DNA of 64,000 nucleotides from Cyclina sinensis (Eukaryota; Mollusca; Bivalvia; Venerida; Veneridae): the NCBI GenBank assembly GCA_012932295.1, contig JAAONU010000013.1, positions 39,570,627-39,634,626 of the forward strand, given 5' to 3'. Shown in pieces: positions 24,401-32,042 of this stretch (position 1 is the stretch's first letter; each line of letters begins with the position of its first letter). The notes under the pieces are model-generated. The model was not told the DNA's origin, ran no database searches, and saw only the letters and a program-made list of their open reading frames with translations. The position numbers were made by a program, and so were the translations under genes.

Positions 24401-25741
24401 TAAAATTTCAAATATTATTCATAAGAAAACTCATTGCCGCTATCAAAAATGTGTAAAATTTATCCTCAGAGGTAGCATGCTGCAAACCATAAGATCACCT
24501 TGATCAGCATTCTGGTGTTTTAGTCCAGCCAGTGGCTTATCAGACTTGGCTGATTTGCTGCAATTCATTCAGTTAAGCTATAAACTGTCAGTACATTCAC
24601 ACAACAACTACACACAATAAAAAAAAAGAAAATCTGAATGTGTTAGAAATAGATGTACTGAATATATGGAAACATAATCTTTTTTCATGATAGGTCAAAT
24701 CTTTATGCAAGTGTTAGAAGCTGTACACTAGATCAGAAAAACAAAATTTTTGCAAAACCAACTTAATTACATTCCATTTACAGAATATCTAAATCATTTC
24801 CAGAATATTTTAGGATTTATGATTAAACTTTTATCATTTTGCCCATGTCAGATTAATTATGAAACATCTTAGCAGATGGTAACACAAAAGGATCCTGGAA
24901 ATCTTATTTGACTAACAACCCGGGCTTCAGACATTCAGTATAAGCTGGTCAGGTTCAAATGCCAAAACAGCATCAATATTCAGAATTTGTCTCTTTTTTT
25001 GTCAAGTAAAAAATAACCTGTGTCAGCCTCTATGCACATCATTTACAACCTGACGGTGTTGATACTGTTATGTTACCAGAAAATTGCCTTAAATGATGAA
25101 AAACCTGTAAAACATAATCAGATAAGCTTACCATTTGCTTCGATGTTTATCAGAATGCTTTGATTTCTTGTGCTCTGTTCTTGACTTCTCTGTCTTTCTT
25201 GCCTTATGGAATGATCTCAAATCTGCTAGGTGTGAAATATTTTCATACTTTTGATGTGTTTTGTCTTTTTCTCTCACTTTGGACTGTTCCGTATTAACTC
25301 GGAAAGAATCCATTTCTTTCGCAGGTTTTTGTGATGTTTTGTCTTTTTCCACTCTGGCAAGTCCCTGCTTGGTCCCTGGTGAGTCAATTTCCTCTATCAA
25401 CTCTGACTTGTGTCTTTTCTTTTCTGGATGACTTCCAAACTCAGCCTCAATTTCAGATCGTTCTGACTTACCTCCCTTTCCAAATCCTTTAATTTTCTCA
25501 AAGTTATCTCTCTTTTCAAGCTTCCTCTCTGTACATGGGCGATCAGTCCTAGCACAGCTGGATTTTGCATTAGGCTGTATACAAACTTCAAACTGCTTTT
25601 GAAATACATCTGACACTGTCTCTTTTGATAACAAACTGGAATCAGGTGGCCAAAAGTGGTATCCAGCGAAAGGATTAGTTTCTAAGCCAGCAAGCCGATG
25701 TGAACAGTTGTCATTTTTGTTCTCAAGTATATTTTGCTCGT
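330..25741 (-). CDS. Giant Ser/Arg-rich, acidic, low-complexity protein (14 exons, 5' end missing)
   Basis: Joined exons (minus strand, 5' to 3'): 25741-25132, 24557-24499, 22797-22155, 21791-21144, 19270-18940, 18699-18560, 16222-16118, 15493-15410, 13185-13035, 12423-12333, 11831-2520, 1960-1852, 632-505, 418-330. Every junction has GT/AG ends and every phase agrees, giving about 4165 residues with one open frame to a TAG stop at 330-332. The first exon starts with two bases of a split codon, so at least one upstream coding exon is missing. Seen in the protein: Lys/Glu-rich charged segments, an RS-type domain near residues 653-764, a Tyr/Trp/Pro-rich segment near 1934-2018, an internal duplication near 2600-3100, RS repeats near 3644-3884, and a short ordered-looking C-terminus. 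RS-rich proteins are usually nuclear and linked to RNA processing or chromatin; that role is inference here. I do not recognise an orthologue. A generic 'serine/arginine repetitive matrix-like' label would rest only on composition. Confidence 0.8.
505..632 (-). CDS. Giant SR-rich protein, exon (C-terminal region)
   Basis: This 128-bp exon has a TTACCTTACAG acceptor and a GTAAAT donor, and only one frame is open. It encodes EAIKNLRKQTKNMKVVTDIS then CVDRFLLRELRNPEVLELFV and IT. The alternation of helices and beta-like VVTDIS suggests a compact domain shared with the previous exon. Resemblance to a PIN/Rossmann-like fold is only a speculation. Confidence 0.75.
633..1851. other. Intron with dispersed repeat
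   Basis: This is the intron of the giant SR-rich gene. At about 1290-1560 it carries a dispersed repeat with GACCGACCGACC and TGACCTTTACCTTTGACC motifs, the same style as the arrays at 16.9-17.8 kb. A minus-strand open stretch at 877-1040 was examined and not accepted as an exon. Confidence 0.5.
1852..1960 (-). CDS. Giant SR-rich protein, exon (C-terminal region)
   Basis: This 109-bp exon has a TTCACTGCCTAG acceptor and a GTATGT donor. With the split codons it encodes VGLKKLLQALGLSSTDRCTW then ILTLFASDVLKLEDHIQ. Unlike the preceding thousands of residues this reads as folded alpha/beta sequence. It restores phase between the 9.3-kb exon and the 505-632 exon. Confidence 0.65.
2520..11831 (-). 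CDS. Giant SR-rich protein, 9.3-kb exon
   Basis: This is a single open frame of 9312 bp (3104 codons), exceptional for an animal exon. The acceptor is CTCCAAATAG and the donor GTATGA. It is mostly Ser/Glu/Lys/Asp low complexity. Within it are a Tyr/Trp/Pro/Met-rich segment (about 8640-8890), a Cys cluster GCGFCKTSCLSCSC (6170-6212), two diverged copies of a segment of about 155 residues ending SGVGYxLNxLR (6905-6440 and 5960-5505), a basic helix-like segment near 4350-4700, and about ten 24-residue RS repeats (3040-3760). Without splicing the frame would stop at 2449, but the donor at 2519 fits in phase with a downstream exon. Repetition and length both suggest growth by internal duplication. 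Confidence 0.9.
3040..3760 (-). repeat. Coding minisatellite, 72-bp unit x about 10 (RS repeats)
   Basis: The period is exactly 72 bp where checked (GATATC landmarks at 3474, 3546 and 3618), so the reading frame is kept. Each unit encodes a 24-residue block such as SRYRESQSPSASSLTSRG followed by RQRRKK or NRRGKK. Central units alternate between the RQRRKK and NRRGKK types, giving a 144-bp higher-order period. Outer units are more diverged (SSSSSS and ENQFPSS variants). Confidence 0.92.
12333..12423 (-). CDS. Giant SR-rich protein, exon
   Basis: This 91-bp exon has a TGATTCCAG acceptor and a GTAAAT donor. It encodes SDQRIVVTGKKEPFKSAVVI then PGGPKTSTFSG. The final G completes a GGA codon with the first two bases of the 9.3-kb exon, giving SGQELNDSNES across the junction. 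Confidence 0.8.
13035..13185 (-). CDS. Giant SR-rich protein, exon
   Basis: This 151-bp exon has an ACTTTTAG acceptor and a GTGAGT donor. It encodes SDDEDYMVHPDEIPDLRERA, then KQADVLENFMGTEMDEKEYS and TEMLIYEKET. It is an acidic segment that looks helical and relatively conserved in style, but no named domain was identified. Confidence 0.82.
13742..14912. mobile_element. Non-autonomous hAT (Ac-like) element
   Basis: The ends are inverted repeats TAGGGATGTCAA and TTGACATCCCTA. This matches the TAGGGATG start of the maize Ac family of hAT transposons (established knowledge). Subterminal regions on both sides are full of the palindromic motif TATCCGGATA, as expected for hAT transposase binding sites. 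Both flanks read ATATATAT, compatible with an 8-bp target duplication, but the site is an AT microsatellite so this is ambiguous. The 1171-bp interior has no transposase, so the element would need one supplied in trans. It sits in the intron between the 13035-13185 and 15410-15493 exons. Confidence 0.75.
15410..15493 (-). CDS. Giant SR-rich protein, exon
   Basis: This 84-bp exon has a CTTTGTAG acceptor and a GTAAGT donor. It encodes YGNRGRFYQYRFRRSDVPRT followed by PPREVDY, an Arg/Tyr-rich RGG-like stretch. It joins in phase to SSDDEDYM in the next exon. Confidence 0.8.
16118..16222 (-). CDS. Giant SR-rich protein, exon
   Basis: This 105-bp exon has a CTCTTGCAG acceptor and a GTAATG donor. 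It encodes DMNQLLLNMTENSFKKQYKR followed by a basic PAQVGGRNNSIGRR. It is in phase with both neighbours. Confidence 0.8.
16480..17850. repeat. Dispersed bivalve-type repeat array with TGACCTTTGACC units
   Basis: Units of roughly 150-170 bp repeat between about 16900 and 17760. Their landmarks are GTGATCTTGACCTTTGA, CCAAAATCAATAGGGGTCAT and CACTCAATGTGTGCAATCAT. The array ends in a tail with GGATGGATGGACAGACAG, CCATAACATAATATGC and CTTCGGGCATAT. A related copy lies at 32690-32860 and a tail copy at 34950-35005. The array is in an intron of the giant SR-rich gene. No coding capacity is seen. Confidence 0.7.
17855..18535. repeat. Second dispersed repeat family, about 4 tandem units
   Basis: The unit begins with a CTGTCACTGTAAGATGACAA head, then repeats blocks containing GGGGTCAAGGTCAAATAAA, GGTCAGTGGGAAGGTCTTGT and GTGTCCAAGTATGAAGTAAA. 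TCAAGGTCA occurs at 17934, 18086, 18221 and 18373. The tail is GGACGGACGGACAG. A second copy of the family, in the same orientation, is at 43140-43530. Confidence 0.75.
18560..18699 (-). CDS. Giant SR-rich protein, exon
   Basis: This 140-bp exon has an AATATCAG acceptor and a GTAAAG donor. It encodes IASSMSDPDKMTGRTEKRHE then RQYHPYRKDDRPSRHHIPHW and SFDLAY. The His/Arg/Tyr-rich composition fits a nuclear RNA-associated protein, but no domain is recognised. Confidence 0.8.
18940..19270 (-). CDS. Giant SR-rich protein, RS-domain exon
   Basis: This 331-bp exon has a TTTTACAG acceptor and a GTAATG donor. It encodes a classical Arg/Ser-rich domain with stretches such as SRRSHSKERRRSQSRERSS and HRRSRSRSRCSDSRDRSS, ending in a helix-like RRLEKVNKAVLINQ. 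RS domains of this kind are phosphorylated by SR protein kinases and mediate interactions in nuclear speckles (family knowledge). Confidence 0.85.
19600..20095. repeat. Tandem repeat, 146-bp unit x 3
   Basis: Three copies of a unit with CAAGTCAATAGCTTTGATAG and CACTCCGTCTCAATGAGATC recur with a spacing of 146 bp (landmarks at 19623, 19769 and 19915). They end in a CCGCCATGGGTGATCCC... GGCGGGCGTATAAAAA tail. The array is intronic in the giant SR-rich gene. The rest of this intron (20100-21140) shows nothing I recognise. Confidence 0.75.
21144..21791 (-). CDS. Giant SR-rich protein, exon
   Basis: This 648-bp exon has a TTTGCAG acceptor and a GTGGGT donor. The first part (YQCILSLHKISPLAW) looks more ordered than the rest. 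It is followed by an acidic segment with SSDDELLDITR, a CK2-like pattern, and a tail ending SIAEKENER. The open frame continues past the donor to about 20876, but the phase match to the RS exon at 19270 supports ending at 21144. Confidence 0.8.
22155..22797 (-). CDS. Giant SR-rich protein, exon (charged, coiled-coil-prone)
   Basis: This 643-bp exon is bounded by a GTTTTCAG acceptor and a GTAGGT donor. It starts VFLPMFSGLTKEIG, continues through a basic PKKKRP motif that could act as a nuclear localisation signal, and then a Glu-rich stretch (EETEESQQHEEESLSKLE) likely to form a helix. The end, LALFG, joins in phase to NETTVPM in the next exon. Confidence 0.8.
22800..24498. other. Intron without recognised content
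   Basis: This is an AT-rich intron of the giant SR-rich gene. I found no exon with matching phase, no transposon ends and no tandem array. Confidence 0.5.
24499..24557 (-). CDS. Giant SR-rich protein, 59-bp small exon
   Basis: This 59-bp exon sits between an AATTGCAG acceptor and a GTGATC donor and encodes KSAKSDKPLAGLKHQNADQ. It was found because the flanking exons (25132-25741 and 22155-22797) cannot join directly in phase. Adding this exon restores the frame at both junctions. Confidence 0.6.
25132..25741 (-). CDS. Giant SR-rich protein, most 5' exon found
   Basis: The acceptor is TTTATTTCAG at 25742 upward and the donor is GTAAGC at 25131-25126. The exon is 610 bp, with two bases of a split codon at each end. 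It encodes a Lys/Glu/Ser-rich charged stretch ending in KHRSK. The first in-frame ATG lies deep inside (about 25312), so translation probably starts in an upstream exon that I could not identify. The 1.5 kb upstream is repeat-rich. Confidence 0.75.
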
Positions 25742-27309
25742 CTGAAATAAAAGCAATAGCTAAAATAAATGCTGTTATAATGACTTTTGTATTGATGAAT
25801 TCATATTTAAGAAATTTGATTAAGATTTTTGTACCACCTACAACATCTAGAAGACTAAAACAAACATGTGACAGCTTTTATTTCAGAAAAAAAAGATTAT
25901 TATCTAACAGTTCCCTTATCTCTTTGAAGGAATCTAAGTTATCCAACTGTAACTAAGTCAGCAAATATTCTCAGACTCATGCACTTATACTGTACGTTAA
26001 CAGAAATATTGATCAAGACAACACAATGACAACATGTAACTGATTCTGTTGATGCTCCGAAATATCCAACCTTCCAAAATTCAACCTATTCTGTGAGTAA
26101 ACAAGAGGGCAATAGCCCTGGGTGACTACCGAAGTGGTATGCAATTTAGCAAACAGGTCTAAACAGGTGTAAGGTTTCTCACAAGAAGATTTTCAAAGAC
26201 CTTATATTTTACACATATACAGGGTTTCCATCTGACCCTTGTAGAGGGGTTTTGACCCCTGAAATTTCATAAATTATGTATTTTGACTTAAGGGTCATTT
26301 TGTCTTAAAATAAGGTATATTAAGCTTAAATTCTGGTATTTTTGACTGCAGTTTTGTAAATTTAGTTGCATCACATGAAAAATGACCCTTCAGTTTTTGG
26401 AACTAGTGTAACCCCTGCATACAGGACCCCAGGGCAAGGCCAATGTTGACCCAGGGACATATTCTGGGCAAACAAAGTAGAGAATCATTAGAAAATGCAA
26501 CATACAAAATATCTCAGCTCTAGAGCATTCAGTTTTTCAGTCTTCCCTACATAAGCCTATGTTTATCAAGTGACCATGCAGCAGGGCCATAAATAACTAG
26601 GCGCAACATTTGAATAATCTTGGTAAAGGACCTCTAGATGATGTTCCTTGAAAAATATCTAAGGTCTAAAGCTTACGGTTTCCCACAAGAAGATTTTCAT
26701 TTACACAAGTAGGACCCCCTGGGCAGGGCCAATTTTGACTCTTGGGACATAATTTGAACAAACTTGGTAGAGGTCAACTAGAAAATGCAACATACAAAGT
26801 ATGTTGCAAAGTACAAAGTAAACTCAAGTCTAAACAGTTTCAGTCAGGAAGATTTGTTAAGTCTTTCCTATATAACCTTATGTGAAATCAGGTGAGAATG
26901 GGGCAGCCAGGGGGCATAATTTGAACAATCATGGTAAAGGACAAGTAGATGATGAACCATGCAAAATATCTGTCTAAAGCTTACATTTTCTTGCAAGAAT
27001 TTTTCAAATATTTAAATACTTTAAGTCTTAACACAAATAGAACCCCCAGGGCGGGTCCAACTTTGAACCTTAATGAGAAGTCGTTCCAGTCAAACTCGTG
27101 ACGATGCACAGGGCATGATGACGCAGGCTGGACAATCAATGATCACAAAAGCTCACCCTTGAGCACTTCATGCTCAGGTGAGCTAAAAAAGTCAGCTCAA
27201 GAGTATAGGAGATATGAAGCAGAACCAAAATGTTACAGACAGACAAACAAGGCCATTCCTATGATACCTCAGATGATTAACGTTATGTTTTTTCTACAGA
27301 AATAGTACC
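25742..27309. repeat. Intergenic or 5' intron region with dispersed repeat
   Basis: From about 26100 to 27190 a diverged repeat recurs, with CACAAGAAGATTTTCA, CCCAGGGCAAGGCCAA and ACATAATTTGAACAA motifs in two to three rounds. It ends at the inverted pair GAGCACTTCATGCTC...AGGTGAGCTAAAAA. The missing 5' exon and promoter of the giant SR-rich gene should lie here or further upstream, but I could not identify them. Confidence 0.5.
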
Positions 27310-27315
27310 TTTATT
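27310..27315 (-). terminator. Poly(A) signal AATAAA
   Basis: AATAAA on the minus strand lies 42-58 bp downstream of the two possible stop codons of the unrecognised gene. It supports a gene end here, distinct from the giant SR-rich gene downstream. Confidence 0.5.
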
Positions 27316-27356
27316 CAGTGTTAAACATTTAAGTGGACAATTAACTTCAAAGATAT

Positions 27357-27548
27357 TTATGAATATCTGAATTCAATACAGAACAACATTGACAGCAAAC
27401 CTCTCAGCTGACTGGAATGCCTTGAGATGTGTATACAGTGTAGTCTGCAAGTATTTGTATTTGTGAATGGTCTGATACCAAGTCTCAGTGTCAGCTGGTT
27501 GTCTGTCATAAACAAAAACTGCTCTCTGCCAACTTTTGCCACAGCAAC
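27357..27548 (-). CDS. Unrecognised gene, dual-frame terminal exon
   Basis: The acceptor is TTAAATTCAG. With the first donor the frame reads VAVAKVGREQFLFMTDNQLT then LRLGIRPFTNTNTCRLHCIH and stops at 27357-27359. With the second donor it reads SCCGKSWQRAVFVYDRQPAD then TETWYQTIHKYKYLQTTLYT and stops at 27373-27375. Both frames are free of stops from the acceptor to within 16 bp of each other. Confidence 0.5.
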   Translation of the reverse strand, partial: VAVAKVGREQFLFMTDNQLTLRLGIRPFTNTNTCRLHCIHISRHSSQLRGLLSMLFCIEFRYS

Positions 27549-30500
27549 CTGAATTTAAAAAGATTATTTCAAGTAACAGACTTCTTATATATAAGGTATT
27601 ATTCTTCACTTGATTGAAACGGGAACACCTGAGATTTGGTAAAAAGTACTTGTCTTACAATTATTTCACACTGACTGAGGAGATACAGTACACGCAGCGC
27701 GGACTTTGATGTTGTTAACATTGTCGCGGGGGCCGGTATCGTCTCCAGGGTGTCCGCTAAAATGACCACCGCGACAACCGCCAAGGGGTATGATCACCGC
27801 GTGTCGCGGTGACAGAACGCCACGCGTCCCTGCGATGTTCTGACTTGGAGATTACTGCATTTAAACATACTCAGCGCACAGTACATGTACGTGGTTTTCT
27901 TTTTACTCATTCTTATTTTACTTACATGTATTTTGTGGCTAACTTCAGTTGGTCAAATTAAAACCAAATTTCAAGTACATATGCGGTGTAGGTTTATTGT
28001 TTACTTTCGTTTTTGGAATTTTTGAAAAACGCTTGTTACTATATAACAAATTCGATCAATAATTTTTGCCAAGCGCCTAGACGATACAGATGTCGAAAGA
28101 AGTTAAACATGTGTTGACCTAAAAACACAGACAATTCATTTTCTGAAAATATGATCAGCTGTTTCCGGAAGCAACTGCTTTGAATGGTCATTCTTTGCGT
28201 AAACAAAAAGGAGCGTTTGTACATAAATGCATCATAATTAGAGTGGATTTGTTCGAATTTTGACAGTTTAAATTAGATCTATTAACTTTTCGCAGTTTGA
28301 TGATCGTTAGTAATTTATTTGCTGTAATTTATTTGCGAGCGGATTAACGCAAGCGCGGCATGGATTGAAGACTTGAAAATATATTAATTGCAGCAATTAA
28401 AGTTAACAAGATGGCATGTAGATGTGTAAATCTATTCATAATCTGTGTTACCCTCAATCATACAACCAAACATCGAACGTCAACAAATAAAAGTTTAACC
28501 GGATGGGGTATTAAAAAGAAAAAGAAACAACTTCAACTGGTAATAATTACATGTTTTTTGTAACTCATCTGAAAAAAAATAGGGGAAAGTAAAATTGTGT
28601 TGCAACTTCGCTTTCCGGACACCGCAAACCCCCGCGACCCGGCGCCGCGACATGGCGCGGTACTGATCACCGCGGACGGCCGGGGTGACCACTGAGTTTT
28701 ATACCAATGAACACTCGACGCGGTGGTCATTTTGGTCTTCAACGCGGACAGTAAAATCGCGGGGACAGGTGTTCGTTGTCAAAGTCCGCGCTGCGTGTAC
28801 TGTAGTTCTAGTAAATAAGACGAAAACTTCCTTAAGTGCTGATCAGTACTTTCAAAAGGCGGTTTCAATTTCACTGCTGAGATTTAAAACTAAAACCATA
28901 TAGCTAGGAACTTTTTCTTAAGCATGGTGCAGAATTAGATTTACGAGAAATTTACAAGTGTTGACTTGCATACAGAACTGTAATTTCCATTAATACATAT
29001 ATGATTCTAAAGATAAATCTTTCTAAGTAACAAATACCAGGAGTCAAGATGACACTACATGAATTCTTCTCTGTCCAAAACAAACTTACTTCATCAATTT
29101 GCACGCATTTGTTACATCTGTTTAAATATCCATTCTAAATACCCTGGTTGTTCCGGATATTTTAGTTCATATCTTATCAAAACAAGACCTGTCTGCACAA
29201 AAGACACTCCACAGTTTTTTTGTTTTGTTTTTTTTAACCCATACCATGTAAGTTTATTTCTAGACTAAGGTTTTTCCTATATAAGTCTAAGCAAAATCAA
29301 GTGATTCCAGACGTGGGGCTAACTTTGACCCCAGTGACAGGGGTACCAATAATCTTTGTAGGGGTCTTGCTGGTGATCAAGTATTCCAAGTTTGAAGGGA
29401 ATATCTTTGACACTTTTTGAGAAATGGACATTAACAAAAAAGGTTTACCAAGAAATTCTAAGTTGAAAAAGGGGCATAACTTTGCAAAAATAAATGTGAT
29501 GGTTAACTGCCCTTTAGAAATGGCATCATATTTTGATAGTGAACAAGTATTCTTAATTTGAAGTAAATAACTTTGATAGTTTCTTAGAAAATGGACCTTA
29601 ACAAAAAGGTTAACCAACCAATGCTGACACCTATGAGGGTCATGACAATAGCTGCACTCTTTTTCTTTGAAAAGTGGAGCTAAAAATTCCTTCCCAATCT
29701 GGAACTCTTCTACTCAGAAATCAGGACATCATTTTGTTATTTTTGTTCAGTAAATCTATGAATTTCGCCTTTTGGATACAAACTTATATTTGCCCTAAAA
29801 TATTTCTAGCCTTAAATTTTGACAAAATGCAGACTGATCAACATCTTTTGATTGTGGAAGACACAAACACACACTTGGGAGATAGAATAGCAGTACTTAG
29901 TGTGTGGAAGACACAAACACACACTGGGGAGATAGAATAGCAGTACTTAGTGTGCGGAAGACACAAACATACACTGGGGAGATAGAATAGCAGTACTTAG
30001 TGTGTGGAAGACACAAACACACACTGGGGAGATAGAATAGCAGTACTTAGTGTGTGGAAGACACAAACACACACTGGGGAGATAGAATAGCAGTACTTAG
30101 TGTGCGGAAGACAAAAACACACACTGGGGAGATAGAATAGCAGTACTTAGTGTGCGGAAGACACAAACACACACTGGGGAGATAGAATAGCAGTACTTAG
30201 TGTGCGGAAGACACAAACACACACTGGGGAGATAGAATAGCAGTACTTAGTGTGCGGAAGACACAAACACACACTGGGGAGATAGAATAGCAGTACTTAG
30301 TGTGCGGAGATATGGCATCATCAGCTAAAGGCATGAAAATTACTTTAAACATTGGTAAAGGGTGTTAGTCACATCTCTTTAATGATAAAACTTTACTAAA
30401 TACAAAACTTTTGAATTTTCTACATCTTGTATCTCAGAAACAAATCCGCTACTTGGATGAGTCTGAAAAACAGATGAATAAAGCCACTGTAATTCCGACG

Positions 30501-31751
30501 TAAATTAAATACACTTAAAAATTAACAATTGAGAAGTTTCACTTCTGTTCTATATTTTAAAACTAAAATGTGAAAACATTCCCTAGAATGTAGAGTTGAG
30601 CATTCCTTTCGAAAAAGAATTACACCCAATTTCTCTCGATTTTCTGTAGGAAACAGCAGTAAATATATTTCTGGCAGCAAAAATTCTGTTTGTTATATAG
30701 AATCTTTAAGATTAATAAAGTTAATATTTTATAACACTATATAAACAACTGTAAGTAAGAAATACAATAATGAAAAACAGCTCTTCACATGTTTACACTT
30801 TTGACTCTCCTTATCTGAAAATCATTTTAATCCAAACTTTTCTAATGGTCTGGAAGAGTTCTGATTTAATGATTTTACTTACTTGATCACTGACACAAGC
30901 CTTCAATTTCTCAACCCCTGATGAGCAGCCATATACCCTCAGGCCATATCTATTGAAATACCACCCCCGACTGTATGCTTCTCTCCCTTGTTGTAAGGCA
31001 GGGATGTACTGAAAAAACCTTTTCTCTGTTTCTGCCAAGTCTAATCTCCATTTAATATTAATACTCTTGCTCCTAAAAAATATCAGTATACTTTTAAGTT
31101 CTTGGATCATTTGAAAAGATGTGTCTCAAAAGGTGTTGTGACTCAAATCATTAAATTAAATTAGATCCAAAGTAAAAATAACTTCATTTTTATCTGATAT
31201 CTGCTAAAATATAACAAAGCAACATCAAAAATATAACCTATTGGAAATCGTCTTTTCCCAAAAAGTTTAGTTTACAAAATGTTAAATGTGATCAGTTGAG
31301 AATGTCTGAAATGACAATATTTTAACAAAAGTTTGGTGAAGACAGGATAAAACCTTTATAGATCTGGGAGTAGATATTGTTCCTTGGATATAATGTCATT
31401 TTATAAATTGTAACAGTAAAGTGTCTGAGGAAAACTTTACTCTGGAACATGTCACAACTATTAAACTTATCTTCAGCTTTTACTGAAAGTTCAAAGAAGA
31501 CTAGACAATATATTTTTCAGTGCATATGTCTGTATTCATGTGATCTGCCTTCATACTGTAGATTTTAATATGCAACCTCTCAAAAACAGATTAAATGAAA
31601 CATTACATCTCTATAAAAATACTTACAGCTCCCAGGGAAACCATAAATTATAACTGGAGTCTGATTCAGCAAAGCAGACAAACGTTCCCTTTACAAACAG
31701 TCTAACTGAGAAGCAGACCTCTTTTTCCATACCAAGAACATGTACAATGCC
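27357..31751 (-). CDS. Unrecognised protein, last three exons (5' part missing)
   Basis: Exons: 31751-31627, 31072-30883 and 27548-27357. The first two join in phase and encode CFSVRLFVKGTFVCFAESDS, SYNLWFPWELSKSINIKWRL, DLAETEKRFFQYIPALQQGR and EAYSRGWYFNRYGLRVYGCS, a compact aromatic-rich sequence with Cys residues. The final exon is open in two frames, and a tandem donor (GTAAGTAAAA) at the end of the middle exon selects which is used. AATAAA at 27310-27315 supports a 3' end here. I do not recognise the family. No upstream exon was found in the next several kb, so the gene may have long introns or be a remnant. A less likely alternative is that these exons are the 5' part of the giant SR-rich gene: an in-phase but weak donor AG|GTTTGC exists in the last exon. 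Confidence 0.55.
27687..28802. mobile_element. Non-autonomous TIR transposon, TA target site (Tc1/mariner-like)
   Basis: Perfect 24-bp inverted ends start CAGTACACGCAGCGCGG and end with its complement. They continue as an imperfect inverted repeat for about 150 bp. TA dinucleotides flank both sides (27685-27686 and 28803-28804), and CAGT ends with a TA target fit Tc1/mariner-type elements (established knowledge). The termini are rich in CpG, unlike the AT-rich surroundings. The 1.1-kb interior has no transposase. It sits in the last intron of the unrecognised gene. Confidence 0.8.
29290..29610. repeat. Dispersed repeat with duplicated blocks
   Basis: Two related blocks carry GATCAAGTATTCCAAGTTTG or AACAAGTATTCTTAATTTGA, followed by AACTTTGATAGTTTCTTAGA-like text and GGACCTTAACAAAAAGG. 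The pattern is typical of dispersed repeats in this window and shows no coding capacity. Confidence 0.45.
29854..30308. repeat. Minisatellite, 50-bp unit x 9
   Basis: The unit contains GGAAGACACAAACACACACT, GGGGAGATAGAATAGCAGTA and CTTAGTGTG. Landmarks at 29860, 29910, 29960 ... 30260 give a period of exactly 50 bp. Units are nearly identical, differing mainly at a T/C before GGAAG, which implies recent expansion. The array is intronic in the unrecognised minus-strand gene. Confidence 0.95.
30883..31072 (-). CDS. Unrecognised gene, exon with tandem donor
   Basis: This 190-bp exon follows a TTTTTTAG acceptor and encodes LSKSINIKWRLDLAETEKRF, FQYIPALQQGREAYSRGWYF, NRYGLRVYGCSSGVEKLKAC and VSDQ. 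The donor region reads GTAAGTAAAATC: cutting at the first GT (exon ends 30883) or the second GT (exon ends 30879) sends the next exon into different frames. Confidence 0.65.
31627..31751 (-). CDS. Unrecognised gene, exon
   Basis: This 125-bp exon has a TAATTTCAG acceptor and a GTAAGT donor. It starts in phase 0 and encodes GIVHVLGMEKEVCFSVRLFV then KGTFVCFAESDSSYNLWFPW and EL. Confidence 0.6.
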
Positions 31752-32042
31752 CTGAAATTACAGCAAATAAGCTCAATTGATTACCTTTATTTTAATTCAT
31801 TAGGAATAATTATACATATTTAAGTATTTTTGGAAGCCTGGTGGATTTCATCTACTTATTACTTTAAACTTGTATATTTTATATCGATGGTACTAAATTT
31901 AAATAGATGAAATTCTGGCTCCCCCACCGGATTTTACAGACTAAATGACCATTCATGTATGTTGTACTTCTAATGAGGTTTCATTGTAAGTATTATTTTA
32001 CAGAGTGTATGTTTGTTGTAATACAGTGGATACAAACAAAGT

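Noticed and set aside
27366..27412. Splicing of the unrecognised gene's last exon onto the giant SR-rich gene via AG|GTTTGC
   Set aside because: The phase would fit, but the donor is weak and an AATAAA signal follows the stop codons, so two separate genes are preferred.
29854..30308. CRISPR-like array (regular repeats)
   Set aside because: The 50-bp units are contiguous with no unique spacers, and the genome is eukaryotic; it is a minisatellite.
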